Part shown: positions 18,224 through 27,357 of the stretch, in pieces
Numbering within the stretch: the stretch's first letter is position 1
Layout of the letters: each line of letters opens with the position of its first letter
Assembly: GCF_002844235.1 (NCBI RefSeq)
Contig: NZ_PGTS01000008.1
Coordinates: forward strand, 124,001 to 188,000
From: Thalassospira povalilytica
Lineage (GTDB): Bacteria; Pseudomonadota; Alphaproteobacteria; Rhodospirillales; Thalassospiraceae
Length of the DNA: 64,000 bases
Direction of reading: 5' to 3'
Made by a program: the position numbers and the translations under genes
Notes under the pieces: model-generated
Seen by the model: only the letters and a program-made list of their open reading frames with translations
The model's database searches: none
Told to the model about the DNA's origin: nothing

Positions 18224-18340
18224 GTTTTCAGGGATGTTGGATAACAACGTAAAATCATACACTTGTGCAGTATTCGTCGCTGTTGCGTCGCAGCATATTC
18301 GGCTGTTTTGTTGTCGATTTCACACATGAAATCTTGTCTG

Positions 18341-18360
18341 ATGTGTGGATGTCCGCACAT
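18341..18360. promoter_or_regulatory. Candidate DctD upstream activating site
   Basis: ATGTGTGGATGTCCGCACAT is an inverted repeat with one mismatched pair in the arms (ATGTGtGGA / TCCgCACAT). It lies about 120-150 bases upstream of the sigma-54 promoter, the normal distance for an enhancer-binding protein. A further CACACAT at 18321-18327 pairs with ATGTGTG at 18341-18347, so a second overlapping site is possible. Confidence 0.65.
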
Positions 18361-18395
18361 TGTGGCTGCGCTGGTCTTGCGGGCAAAAGGGCAAA

Positions 18396-18423
18396 GAAAA
18401 AGCCCGCCGGAAGGGCGGGCTTT
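18396..18423 (-). terminator. Terminator of dctBD
   Basis: Stem AAAGCCCGCC (18399-18408) pairs with GGCGGGCTTT (18414-18423) around a 5-base loop, with TTTTTC on the minus-strand exit side. It starts 4 bases after the dctD stop and separates dctBD from dctPQM. Confidence 0.93.
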
Positions 18424-18426
18424 GGA

Positions 18427-19788
18427 TTATTCCGATGCGCTGCGTGCGCGCCTGAATTCGGCGGGGGTTATGTCGTATTTGGTCAGCTTGTCGTAAAAGG
18501 TTTTGCGCGGTACGCCAAGGGCACTGACCGTGGCGGTGACATTGCCGCCATGTTCGCGAAGGGCCTCGGTAATCAGGCTTCGTTCAAAGGCTTCGACCTG
18601 TTGGGGCAGGGTCATGCCGTTCTGGCTGGCCATGTCATTACCGGTCGCCAGCGGATCAAGGCCAAGAACGCGCCGTTCGGCGGCGTTGCGCAATTCACGT
18701 ACATTGCCCGGCCAGTCATAGGCGGTGAATTGTGCCATTTCAGCCGGGGTGACCAGCTTGACCGGGCGGTCGAACCGTTTGGCGGCATCGCGGGTGAAAT
18801 GTTCGAACAACAGCGGAATGTCGTCTTTGCGTTCGCGCAATGGCGGAATATGGAGCTGTACGACATTCAGCCGGTAATAAAGATCTTCGCGGAATTCGCC
18901 GCGTGAAGATGCTTCTCTGAGGTCGGTTTTGGTTGCCGCGACAACGCGCAGGTCAATCGGCTGCACCCGGTTTGAGCCAAGCCGTTCAAGGGCGCGTTCC
19001 TGCAAGACACGCAGAAGCTTGATCTGAAGAGCAAGCGGCATGCTTTCGATTTCATCAAGGAAGATCGTGCCCTTGTCGGCAAATTCGAATTTGCCGATGC
19101 GTTTGTGGTCCGCCCCGGTAAAGGCCCCGGCTTCATGGCCAAACAGTTCCGATTCAATCAGATTTTCGGGCATGCCCCCGCAATTGACCGCAACAAACGG
19201 TCCGGGACGTCCCGACATTTCATGCAGATTGCGCGCAATCACTTCCTTGCCTGATCCGGTTTCACCATTGATCAGGACATGGGCATTGGTACTGGCGACA
19301 TTGCTGATCAGGGTGCGGAGCTTTTCCATCGCCGGATTGCGCCCGATAAAGTCGGATGCATTTTTGGTATGGCGGGCCAACTCGATGCGCAGCGTCCTGT
19401 TTTCCAGGATAAGCTTGCGGTGGGCCATCGCACGTTTGGTAATGTCGATGAACAGATCCGGGGAATATGGTTTTTCGATAAAATCGAACGCGCCGTTTTG
19501 CATCGCCTTGACCGCGGTCGCGACATCGCCATGACCGGTGATCATGATGACGGGCATGTCATTATCGATCTTTTTGATTTCGCCCAGAAATTCCAGACCA
19601 TCCATCTTGGGCATGCGGATGTCGGAAATAACCACCCCGGGCCAGCCTTTGCGCAATCGGGCAAGTGCGGATCCGGCATCGGCAAAGACTTCGACATGAA
19701 TGTCGGCAAGTTCAAGCGTTTGCTGTGCGGCTTCACGCACATCGGCATCATCGTCAACAAACAGAACGCAATCGGCGGTGGTTGGCAC
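18427..19788 (-). CDS. dctD: Sigma-54-dependent response regulator DctD
   Basis: A 453-residue NtrC-family activator. The receiver domain (1-~120) has acidic pocket VDDDAD, phospho-acceptor D56 in VVISDIRMPKMDG, and the conserved K in FIEKPY. The AAA+ domain (~143-370) has Walker A NGETGSGKE, the sigma-54 contact loop GAFTGA, and Walker B TIFLDEIE. The C-terminal Fis-type HTH is GGNVTATVSALGVPRKTFYDKL. The start is GTG at 19788 with AAGGAT upstream. It should be phosphorylated by DctB and activate dctPQM from the sigma-54 promoter at 18208-18223. Confidence 0.96.
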   Translation of the reverse strand: MPTTADCVLFVDDDADVREAAQQTLELADIHVEVFADAGSALARLRKGWPGVVISDIRMPKMDGLEFLGEIKKIDNDMPVIMITGHGDVATAVKAMQNGAFDFIEKPYSPDLFIDITKRAMAHRKLILENRTLRIELARHTKNASDFIGRNPAMEKLRTLISNVASTNAHVLINGETGSGKEVIARNLHEMSGRPGPFVAVNCGGMPENLIESELFGHEAGAFTGADHKRIGKFEFADKGTIFLDEIESMPLALQIKLLRVLQERALERLGSNRVQPIDLRVVAATKTDLREASSRGEFREDLYYRLNVVQLHIPPLRERKDDIPLLFEHFTRDAAKRFDRPVKLVTPAEMAQFTAYDWPGNVRELRNAAERRVLGLDPLATGNDMASQNGMTLPQQVEAFERSLITEALREHGGNVTATVSALGVPRKTFYDKLTKYDITPAEFRRARSASE

Positions 19789-19829
19789 TGGCGTATCCTT
19801 CGGCCCGGATCAGGGATCAGGAAACCCGG

Positions 19830-21878
19830 TCAAAGGTCGGCCTGATCGCTGTGCATATTAAGCATGGTCGTGGTTTGGCCGAAGTTTCTATCAGGCCCGG
19901 CGATTGCCGTCGAGAGGCTGTTTTCCGCTGTATCCTCGCCAATGCCTTCGTGGCGCAACTCGATGATAAAGGAGGACCCGCCATTTGGGCGGTTTTCCGC
20001 ACGGATGGTCCCGCCAAAGCTTCGGATGATGCCATAACAGATCGAAAGCCCCAGCCCCAGGCCGTCACCAAACGGTTTGGTGGTAAAGAACGGGTCAAAC
20101 AGTTTTGGCAGGTTTTCGGGCAGAATGCCGTGGCCATTATCATTGACCTTTACCAGAACGCGGTCTTCGCGTTCGGTGATTGAAATTTCGATTTTCGGGT
20201 CACTGATATTCTGGCAGGCATCGGCAGCATTGTTGATCAGGTTGATGAAAACCTGTGTCAGCTGATTGGCCTCGGCGATGACCGGGCGCACATACTCATC
20301 ATGGCTCAGGGCAATGTCGGTAACACCGGCCCGACCGGTTTCAAGCACCAGGTCAATCGCCGTCTGCACCTGTTTGGGAACGTCAACCGGGTGGTTGTCC
20401 TGTTCCGGGCGTCTGGAAAACGTTTTAAGGTTGTTGGTAATCCGCCCCATGCGGTCGGTCAGTTCGGAAATGCGTTGCAGGTTGCGGGTCGCTGTTTCCT
20501 CGTTGCCGCGCGCAATGAATTTAAGGGCGTTTTCCGCATAGCTGCGAATGGCGGTCAGCGGCTGGTTTATTTCATGGGCGATCCCGGCTGACATCTGGCC
20601 AAGGGCGGCAAGTTTACTGGTCTGGACCAGTTCCGCCTGTGCTGATCGCAGGGCATCTTCGGTGCGCGATCGTTCGGTAATTTCCTGGGCCAGGCGCAAA
20701 TTGGTGCTCATCAGGTCGGCCGTGCGCAGGCGAACTTGCCGTTCCAGTTCGCGTTGCGACCAGTCCCGAATTTCAAGCTGTTCCAGCATCGCGCGCCGGC
20801 GCTGTAAAATGATAAAGACAAGGCCGGTGAAAATGATATGCGCAGCCCCTCCCATCAACCCGGCACTGATCACGGAACGATCAAGCGATGACTTGTCGGT
20901 CAACAGATACATTCGCCATCCCTGAACAGGAAGCGTGCTTCCTGTCACCAGATAGGTCGTCCTGGCCGGTTCGGATTTTCCCGACGCGCTATCACCTGAT
21001 GGCGTGTTTGCGACGCCGCGTGCACGCGGGGCCGGGGCATTCTGGTCGGTATTGCGATCCCCAGCGCTGCGTGGTGTTCCCCCCAGTGACAACACGCCAA
21101 GATCATCATCGGACGGCCAATGGCCCGAAAGCAACGGCATCGGCGCAAGCGGGTAATCCCCATATTTGCGCGACGCGATAATTCGCGGGCGATCCTTGGC
21201 CGCAAGACCACCAAGATCGCGAAAACGCCATTCGGGATGGGATGCAATGATCACGATGCCGTTTTCATCGGTGACCAGCACGCTTTCACTGCCGCGTGCC
21301 CAGCGCTGGACAAGTGTTTCAAGGTGGGTTTTGACCACCACGGCGCCTTCAAACGTGGTGCCGTCCGGACGCACAGGATGCGAAATATAATAGCCCGGCA
21401 CGTTTGATGTGATGCCAAATGCGAAATAGTGGCCGGTCAGCCCGGCCTGGGCTTGTTGGAAATAGGGACGGAATGAAAAGTTGCGCCCGATAAAGGATGC
21501 CTGACTGTTCCAGTTGCTTGCCGCAATGGTCGTGCCGTTCTGATCCATGAAATAGATGTCGGACGCACCGCTGTCGGCTGCCAGCTTTTCAAGATAGACA
21601 TTGACCGCCGCCGCATTGGCCGGGTCGGCAAACAGAGCAAGATCAAGAATGCGTTTGTCAGATGCCAGCGTGATCGGCAGATATTCGTGTTCCTTGATCG
21701 CACCCTGAAGGTTCGACCGGTACAGTTCCAGTTTGTTGCGGCCGTCTTCGGTGATGTCGACAAGTTTGGTCTCGCGCCAGAATTCCGTGACCATCCAGAC
21801 CGTAATGGGCAACAAGGCAAGCAAGACGCACAGGACAATGCGCGATGTTCTTTTGACCGAAACGGATGTCCCAAGCAT
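19830..21878 (-). CDS. dctB: C4-dicarboxylate sensor histidine kinase DctB
   Basis: A 682-residue membrane kinase. TM1 is TSRIVLCVLLALLPITVWMV. A large periplasmic sensor of the double-PAS/Cache type follows (FRPYFQQAQAGLTGHYFAFG, PGYYISHPV), then TM2 near SAGLMGGAAHIIFTGLVFIIL. The cytoplasmic part has a coiled coil, HisKA with GIAHEINQPLTAIRSYAENAL, and HATPase boxes NLINNAADA, DNGHGI and GLGLGLSI. The sensor holds an unusual ~40-residue Ser/Pro/Gly/Asp-rich insert (SAGDRNTDQNAPAPRARG...). I chose the ATG at 21878; a GTG at 21887 is also possible. The gene lies 41 bases before dctD. Confidence 0.94.
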   Translation of the reverse strand: MLGTSVSVKRTSRIVLCVLLALLPITVWMVTEFWRETKLVDITEDGRNKLELYRSNLQGAIKEHEYLPITLASDKRILDLALFADPANAAAVNVYLEKLAADSGASDIYFMDQNGTTIAASNWNSQASFIGRNFSFRPYFQQAQAGLTGHYFAFGITSNVPGYYISHPVRPDGTTFEGAVVVKTHLETLVQRWARGSESVLVTDENGIVIIASHPEWRFRDLGGLAAKDRPRIIASRKYGDYPLAPMPLLSGHWPSDDDLGVLSLGGTPRSAGDRNTDQNAPAPRARGVANTPSGDSASGKSEPARTTYLVTGSTLPVQGWRMYLLTDKSSLDRSVISAGLMGGAAHIIFTGLVFIILQRRRAMLEQLEIRDWSQRELERQVRLRTADLMSTNLRLAQEITERSRTEDALRSAQAELVQTSKLAALGQMSAGIAHEINQPLTAIRSYAENALKFIARGNEETATRNLQRISELTDRMGRITNNLKTFSRRPEQDNHPVDVPKQVQTAIDLVLETGRAGVTDIALSHDEYVRPVIAEANQLTQVFINLINNAADACQNISDPKIEISITEREDRVLVKVNDNGHGILPENLPKLFDPFFTTKPFGDGLGLGLSICYGIIRSFGGTIRAENRPNGGSSFIIELRHEGIGEDTAENSLSTAIAGPDRNFGQTTTMLNMHSDQADL

Positions 21879-22117
21879 TCTGTCCACACTTCACTGACGG
21901 TTAAAACCCACCCTAAAGAATAGGTGGGTGGGCGCAGATTAAATTACAAAACTGTTTCGAAGCCCAGCGCCAATTTCATAACCCGGCGTCGGTGCTTGAT
22001 AAAGCCGTGATCTGACGCTACCAATCATGCCAGACCATCGACGCATGCAGGATTAGCGACTATGATCTTCGGGGCCGCAATCCAATAACAATAATCAAAT
22101 CAGGAAAGTCTCCCTGA

Positions 22118-23125
22118 ATGTCCGAACAAGATACGCATCTGATCTGGGTTCTGGCCGATGACCGTGCGGGAAACATCAATCAGGCAATCGGTGTGGCCGA
22201 AGCACTGGCGCAACCCTTCAAACGTGTTGATATCGGATATACAAAACTGGCGCGCCTACCCAATATCATTCGCGGGGCGAGTTTGATCGGGGTTGATGTG
22301 CCCTCGCGCATGCGTCTGGTGGCACCCTGGCCTGATCTGGTGATTTCGGCCGGGCGGCGAACCGCACCGGTGGCAAGATGGATCAAAAAACAAAGCCGCG
22401 GCCACACCCGCATTTGTCAGATCATGCGCCCCGATAGTGGTGAAAGTGCATTTGATCTGATTGCTGTTCCGGCCCATGACCGGATGGCGCTTCGTGAAAA
22501 CATCCTTGAAATTCCGGGCGCGCCGCACCGTGTTACCGAAACGCGTCTTCTGATCGAAGCTGATGCCTGGCGTCCTCATTTCAAAGGATTGCCGGCGCCG
22601 CGTTTTGCCGTGATCGTGGGGGGCAGCACAAAGAAAACCACCTTTACCCGTGATATGGCCGATGAACTGATTTCGCGTGCGATTGACGCAGCCCGCGCGG
22701 TGGATGGCAGTTTGCTGGTGACGACCAGTCGGCGCACCGGGCCGGAGAACGAAGAACTGATCGCCGAACGTCTCGCTGCGTCGGGGCTTGGCTATCATCT
22801 CCATGACTGGACGTCGCAGGATGAAAATCCCTATTTCGGGTATCTGGCCCTTGCCGATGTGCTGATTGTTACCGGCGATTCTGTTTCCATGTGTTGCGAG
22901 GCCGCGGCCGCGCCTGGCGGTGTGTATATCTATGCCCCTGATGGATTGGCATCCGAGCGCCATCAACGATTGCACCAGTCACTTTATGACGGCGATTATG
23001 CCCGGCCGATGCAAACCGGGACCGAACTTGTGCCGTTCCGCCATCCATCCTTGCAGCCCGCCCGTCTGGTTGCGCAAAGATGTCTGGAACTTCTTCGCGC
23101 AACAGAACATCAGGATTCCATATAA
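22118..23125 (+). CDS. ELM1/GtrOC1-like family protein
   Basis: A 335-residue protein resembling the family named after plant mitochondrial fission factor ELM1, which is widespread in alphaproteobacteria. It opens IWVLADDRAGNINQAIGVAEALAQPF and has PDLVISAGRRTAPVARWI, AVIVGGSTKKTTF, LLVTTSRRTGPENEEL and DVLIVTGDSVSMCCEAAAAPGGVYIYAP. Two Rossmann-like halves with this VTGDS-SM-EA motif resemble GT-B glycosyltransferases, so a role in envelope glycan assembly is possible. The bacterial function is not established. Confidence 0.85.
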   Translation: MSEQDTHLIWVLADDRAGNINQAIGVAEALAQPFKRVDIGYTKLARLPNIIRGASLIGVDVPSRMRLVAPWPDLVISAGRRTAPVARWIKKQSRGHTRICQIMRPDSGESAFDLIAVPAHDRMALRENILEIPGAPHRVTETRLLIEADAWRPHFKGLPAPRFAVIVGGSTKKTTFTRDMADELISRAIDAARAVDGSLLVTTSRRTGPENEELIAERLAASGLGYHLHDWTSQDENPYFGYLALADVLIVTGDSVSMCCEAAAAPGGVYIYAPDGLASERHQRLHQSLYDGDYARPMQTGTELVPFRHPSLQPARLVAQRCLELLRATEHQDSI

Positions 23126-23190
23126 CGCCTTGATTCTTCTATGGCCATAAGGTCTATTCGGGGTGCCCCGAACAGTCAGGATGTCTGCGA

Positions 23191-24141
23191 ATGCCCGCCG
23201 CCAACGCCAATTCGTCCCCGACACGCCAGAATGGTGCGCCCGCACTTTTTCCCCGCCACATTGCGGTGATGGTGCTTGCCCTTGTGGCATGCAGCTTTGC
23301 CGGAAATCATGTTGCCGCCCGACTGGCATTTGAAAACGGCACGGGGCTTTTGCTGGCGGTTTTGTGCCGGTCCGGCGTTGCCTTGTTGATCCTGATTTCG
23401 ATCGTGACTTTCCAGCATCATTCCATTCGCCTGCCCAAGCGGCTTGGGCGCTGGCAAGTGTTGCTGGGGGTGATGATCACGGTGCAGAGCCTGTGTCTTT
23501 ATTCCGCGGTTGCCCGCGTTCCGGTGGCACTGGCGTTGCTGACGGCCAACACATTTCCGATCATTCTGGCTCTTTTGACCTGGGGGTTGGGCGGGGCACG
23601 CCCGACATTGAAGTCGGCAGCATTGATGCTTTTCATACTTTCCGGTCTTGTTCTGGCGCTTGATCTTCCGGGAATTCTCGGCGGCGGGGTGACAGTCACC
23701 GATGAATGGTGGCTTGGCATTGCCTTTGCACTGACGGCGGCAACGGCGCTGTCGGTTGCGTTTTGGGTGACCGATCACAAGCTGGCGGCACTGAACGGTT
23801 CAGTGCGTTCAATGTTCACCATGCTGGTGGTGTTTGTCGCCATGATCTTTGCCGGGTTGGGTGATGTGTTGCCGGGCGGAATGGCCTTGCCACAGGCAGG
23901 GCAAGGCTGGATCGGGCTTGCCGTACTCGTCGCCCTTTATGGCAGTGCATTCTCGGTTCTGTTCATCACTGTGCCGCGTCTGGATATGGCGCGCAATGCG
24001 TCGGTCATGAATGTCGAACCGATTGCCACATTGTTGTTTGGCTGGGTGATCCTTGATCAGATGATCGGTCCGATCCAGATGGCGGGCGGGTTGATCGTGG
24101 TCAGCGGGATTGTGATCCTGACCCTGCGCAAATCATCGTGA
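23191..24141 (+). CDS. DMT (EamA) family exporter
   Basis: A 316-residue inner-membrane protein with ten hydrophobic helices arranged as two EamA repeats (about 25-145 and 175-310). Signature phrases are CSFAGNHVAARLAFENGTGLLLAVLCRSGVALLIL and SVMNVEPIATLLFGWVILDQMIGPIQMAGGLIVVSGI. The substrate, probably a metabolite or amino acid, is not determinable. The 3' end overlaps the convergent LysR gene by 9 bases. Confidence 0.9.
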   Translation: MPAANANSSPTRQNGAPALFPRHIAVMVLALVACSFAGNHVAARLAFENGTGLLLAVLCRSGVALLILISIVTFQHHSIRLPKRLGRWQVLLGVMITVQSLCLYSAVARVPVALALLTANTFPIILALLTWGLGGARPTLKSAALMLFILSGLVLALDLPGILGGGVTVTDEWWLGIAFALTAATALSVAFWVTDHKLAALNGSVRSMFTMLVVFVAMIFAGLGDVLPGGMALPQAGQGWIGLAVLVALYGSAFSVLFITVPRLDMARNASVMNVEPIATLLFGWVILDQMIGPIQMAGGLIVVSGIVILTLRKSS

Positions 24142-25044
24142 CGGGCTTTTGCGCACACAATCGACAACAAAGTCGATAAAGGCCCGGATGCGTGTCGCCA
24201 GATGGTCGTGACCGGCCCAAACGGCATGAACGGTTTCAATGTCGTCTTTGGTCCAGTCGGCCAGGATTTCCACCAGATCCCCTTTTTCAAGCGCATGATG
24301 GACGTGGAAATTGCCAATGCGCGCAATGCCGATACCGGCCAGACACATTGATTTGACCAATGGGCCATTATTGCCAAGAAAGTCACCGGTGATCGTCTGA
24401 TCAAACTGGCGTCCGGTTTGCGGATCGGTAAATGGCCAGAAATTGCGTCCCTTGATAAAATTGAAACGCAGGCAATTGTGATCGGCAAGGTCGGCAGGCG
24501 TTTGCGGGACCCCGAACTGTTCGAGATAGACCGGGGATGCGACGATCTTGCGTTTGGTTTCAAGAAGCTTGCGCGCCATCAAGCTGGAATCCGGAAGCCC
24601 GCCGGAACGAATGGCGATATCGGCCCGTTCTTCAAGCAGATCAACAATGCCGTCTGTCTGGGTCAGTTCCAGTTCGATATCGGGATATTGCCGCAAAAAG
24701 CCGGGCAGGTGGGGGATGATAAACACCTGGGCAAAGGCCACGGATGCATTGATGCTCAGTTTGCCGCGCGGGGCAGCCTGACCGCCGCCACCAATCAGGC
24801 GTTCGGTTTCATCAATCTGATCAAGGATGGTACGGGCGCGGCGCAAATACATCTCGCCTTCGGGGGTAAGCTGCAATTGCCGTGTCGAACGGACAAGAAG
24901 TCTGGTGCCAAGCCGGTCTTCGATCCGTGTGACCAGCTTGCTGACAGCGGATGGCGACATGTGCAAATCCCGCCCGGCTTGTGAAAAGCTGCCATGTTCG
25001 ATGACCTTGATAAAGGTCTCCATTTCGCCCGCACGGTTGTCCAA
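24133..25044 (-). CDS. LysR family transcriptional regulator
   Basis: A 303-residue LysR protein. HTH: METFIKVIEHGSFSQAGRDLHMSPSAVSKLVTRIEDRLGTRLLVR. The co-inducer domain begins near GKLSINASVAFAQVFIIPHLPGF. I take the TTG at 25044 as start because GAGGA stands 5 bases before it and the residues MDNRAGEMETF match related proteins; the ATG at 25023 is the alternative. It diverges from an MFS exporter gene, with a 17-base palindrome directly upstream, so it probably controls that exporter and itself. Confidence 0.92.
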   Translation of the reverse strand: MDNRAGEMETFIKVIEHGSFSQAGRDLHMSPSAVSKLVTRIEDRLGTRLLVRSTRQLQLTPEGEMYLRRARTILDQIDETERLIGGGGQAAPRGKLSINASVAFAQVFIIPHLPGFLRQYPDIELELTQTDGIVDLLEERADIAIRSGGLPDSSLMARKLLETKRKIVASPVYLEQFGVPQTPADLADHNCLRFNFIKGRNFWPFTDPQTGRQFDQTITGDFLGNNGPLVKSMCLAGIGIARIGNFHVHHALEKGDLVEILADWTKDDIETVHAVWAGHDHLATRIRAFIDFVVDCVRKSPSR

Positions 25045-25056
25045 TGCATCCTCGTC

Positions 25057-25073
25057 TTTGAATTGAATTCAAA
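25057..25073. promoter_or_regulatory. 17-base palindrome upstream of the LysR gene
   Basis: TTTGAATT (25057-25064), one G, then AATTCAAA (25066-25073): a perfect inverted repeat 13 bases from the LysR start and 120 from the MFS start. The form contains the T-N11-A core of LysR sites, so it fits an autoregulatory operator. Confidence 0.6.
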
Positions 25074-25192
25074 TATGGTTGTCGCGCAATCCGGATTATC
25101 GCGCAAGGTTTTGATTGGCATAGTCACACCAAATTCCGGGGAAACCCCGATGAAACCTGTTTATCCGCGCTAAGTGCGGAAGGAGAACTTGA

Positions 25193-26377
25193 ATGCCACT
25201 TGCCTTGTTTGCGTTGACCATCGCGGCCTATGCGATCGGAACAACGGAGTTTGTGGTTGTCGGCCTGTTGCCGACAGTTGCAAGCGATCTTGATGTGACC
25301 TTGCCGATGGCGGGGCTGATTGTCAGTGTTTATGCCCTTGGTGTGACTTTTGGTGCTCCGGTCCTGACGGCTTTGACCGGGCGCATGAACCGTAAATCCC
25401 TGATGTTGGGGCTTATGGGCCTGTTCATCATTGGCAACGGTGTTGCCGCGCTAAGCCCGAGTTATGAATTGCTTCTGGTTGCGCGGGTGATTTCGGCCTT
25501 TGCCCATGGTGTATTCTTCTCGGTCGGGGCAACCATTGCTGCCGATCTGGTTCCGGAAGACCGCCGGGCATCGGCGATTGCCATGATGTTCATGGGGCTG
25601 ACCGTTGCCATCGTGACCGGTGTGCCGCTTGGCACCTTTATCGGGCAGATGTTTGGCTGGCGCGCGACCTTCTGGGGTGTTGCGCTGCTTGGTGTGATTT
25701 CCTTTGCCGGGATTGCGTTGCTGTTGCCGGGCAACCTCAAACGCGGTGAAACGGCCGGTCTTGGTGATCAGGTGCGGGTGCTTGGCAGTTCGCGGTTGCT
25801 GATTGTGTATGGCATGACGGCCCTGGGCTATGGGGGCACGTTCGTGGCCTTCACCTATCTGTCCGCGATCTTGCAGGAAATTACCGGTTTTACCGAATCA
25901 TCGGTCAGTCTGATCCTGATCTTTTACGGTGTGGCGATTGCGGTCGGTAATATTGCCGGGGGCAAACTTGCCAATCGAAACCCGGTGCGCGCCCTGACCG
26001 TTCTGTTCGTGCTTCAGGCTGCGGTGCTGGTGCTGTTCAGCTTTACCGCGATTTCACCGGTTGCGACCATTGTGACCCTTGGTGCGCTTGGCTTCCTGCA
26101 ATTTGCCAATGTTCCGGGCTTGCAGCTTTATGTCGTGAAACTTGCCAAACAACACCGGCCCGGCGGGGTTGATGTTGCATCCGCGCTCAATATCGCGGCC
26201 TTCAATCTTGGCATTGCGCTGGGCGCATGGATTGGCGGGCATGTTGTGGCATCCGGACTTGGACTGGCGGCAACACCGTGGATCGGGGCGATTCTTGTGG
26301 TTCTTGCCCTTGGCCTGACCGTGCTGAGCGGGTCGCTTGACCGTCGTGACGTTGCCCGTCTGCAACCGGCCGAATGA
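25193..26377 (+). CDS. MFS transporter, AraJ/PucG-like (DHA1)
   Basis: A 394-residue membrane protein with 12 predicted helices. It starts MPLALFALTIAAYAIGTTEFVVVGLLPTVASDL, the standard TM1 of the AraJ/YdhP group. It carries motif A as GALTGRMNRK-like (VLTALTGRMNRKSLMLG) and motif C as FMGLTVAIVTGVPLGTFIGQMFGWRATFW. Strong AAGGAGAA ribosome site. It probably exports a drug, sugar or nucleoside. It is divergent from LysR and followed 93 bases later by an aldo-keto reductase. Confidence 0.92.
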   Translation: MPLALFALTIAAYAIGTTEFVVVGLLPTVASDLDVTLPMAGLIVSVYALGVTFGAPVLTALTGRMNRKSLMLGLMGLFIIGNGVAALSPSYELLLVARVISAFAHGVFFSVGATIAADLVPEDRRASAIAMMFMGLTVAIVTGVPLGTFIGQMFGWRATFWGVALLGVISFAGIALLLPGNLKRGETAGLGDQVRVLGSSRLLIVYGMTALGYGGTFVAFTYLSAILQEITGFTESSVSLILIFYGVAIAVGNIAGGKLANRNPVRALTVLFVLQAAVLVLFSFTAISPVATIVTLGALGFLQFANVPGLQLYVVKLAKQHRPGGVDVASALNIAAFNLGIALGAWIGGHVVASGLGLAATPWIGAILVVLALGLTVLSGSLDRRDVARLQPAE

Positions 26378-26470
26378 TCGGCCTTTCCCAAAGAATTTTC
26401 ATCGGGTCCGGAACGAAACCATCCGCGGGATGTTTCGCAGACAGACCCATAATCAACGAGGTTTGAAAAC

Positions 26471-27295
26471 ATGTTTGATGTAACGACAAATGGCGCCACC
26501 ATCCCGGCATTGGGATTTGGGACATTTCGCATTTCCGAAGATGACGTGAAACGGATTGTGCCCAAGGCACTGGAAACCGGATTTCGTCATATCGATACCG
26601 CCCAGATCTATGAGAACGAAGCAGCCGTTGGCGAAGCCATCGAACTGTCATCCGTCCCGCGTCAGGATATTTTCCTGACGACCAAGGTCTGGGTGTCGAA
26701 TTACCGCCATGATGATTTCATCGCATCGGTTGATGAAAGCCTGAAAAAGCTGCGCACCGACTATGTCGATCTGTTGTTGCTCCATTGGCCGAACAAGGAC
26801 GTGCCGCTTGCCGAACAGATTGGTGCACTGAACGATGTACGCAAAGCCGGCAAGGTACGTCATATCGGTGTCAGCAACTTTAACACCGCCCTGATGAACG
26901 AAGCAGTCGCCCTGTCCGATGCGCCGATTGTCACCAACCAGATCGAATATCATCCCTTCATCGATCAGTCGGTGGTCATGGAAACCGCGAACAAGCTTGG
27001 CATGTCTTTGACAAGCTATTTTGCGATGGCCGATGGCAAGGTGTTTGAAAACGATACCCTTGAGGCGATTGCCGCAGACCAGGGAAAATCCGTGGCCCAG
27101 ATCGTCTTGCGCTGGGTGATTGAACAAAACAACGTCATCGCCCTGTCAAAAACCGTCGGGGAAAAGCGCCTGGTTGAGAATTTCGATATCTTTGATTTCG
27201 AACTGACCGGTGAACAGATGCAGGCCATCCATGACCTTGCCGATGAAAACGGCCGGATCGTAAGCCCGGATGGGCTGGCCCCGGACTGGGACTGA
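26471..27295 (+). CDS. dkgB: Aldo/keto reductase, 2,5-diketogluconate reductase B-like
   Basis: A 274-residue NADPH-dependent reductase of the AKR TIM-barrel family. All four catalytic residues are visible: D42 (HIDTA), Y47 (IYENE), K72 (TTKVW) and H105 (LLHWPN). NADPH-binding positions appear in VIALSKTVGEKRLVENF near the C-terminus. The short N-terminus (VTTNGATIPALGFGTF) and length are typical of DkgB. It reduces keto-sugars or aldehydes such as methylglyoxal; the true substrate is unproven. It is likely co-regulated with the preceding MFS gene. Confidence 0.9.
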   Translation: MFDVTTNGATIPALGFGTFRISEDDVKRIVPKALETGFRHIDTAQIYENEAAVGEAIELSSVPRQDIFLTTKVWVSNYRHDDFIASVDESLKKLRTDYVDLLLLHWPNKDVPLAEQIGALNDVRKAGKVRHIGVSNFNTALMNEAVALSDAPIVTNQIEYHPFIDQSVVMETANKLGMSLTSYFAMADGKVFENDTLEAIAADQGKSVAQIVLRWVIEQNNVIALSKTVGEKRLVENFDIFDFELTGEQMQAIHDLADENGRIVSPDGLAPDWD

Positions 27296-27316
27296 TCGCA
27301 AGGCACCATTCCACGA

Positions 27317-27342
27317 AAAAGGGGCCAAATGGCCCCTTTTTT
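27317..27342. terminator. Bidirectional terminator between the AKR gene and hemN
   Basis: AAAAGGGGCC (27317-27326), loop AAAT, GGCCCCTTTT (27331-27340) plus TT. It ends both convergent genes. Confidence 0.94.
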
Positions 27343-27357
27343 ACGCGATATGTTCGG

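Noticed and set aside
17125-18360. Longer start of dctP
   Set aside because: The extra 82 codons run over the sigma-54 promoter and the upstream site; the ATG at 18114 has a good ribosome site and signal peptide.
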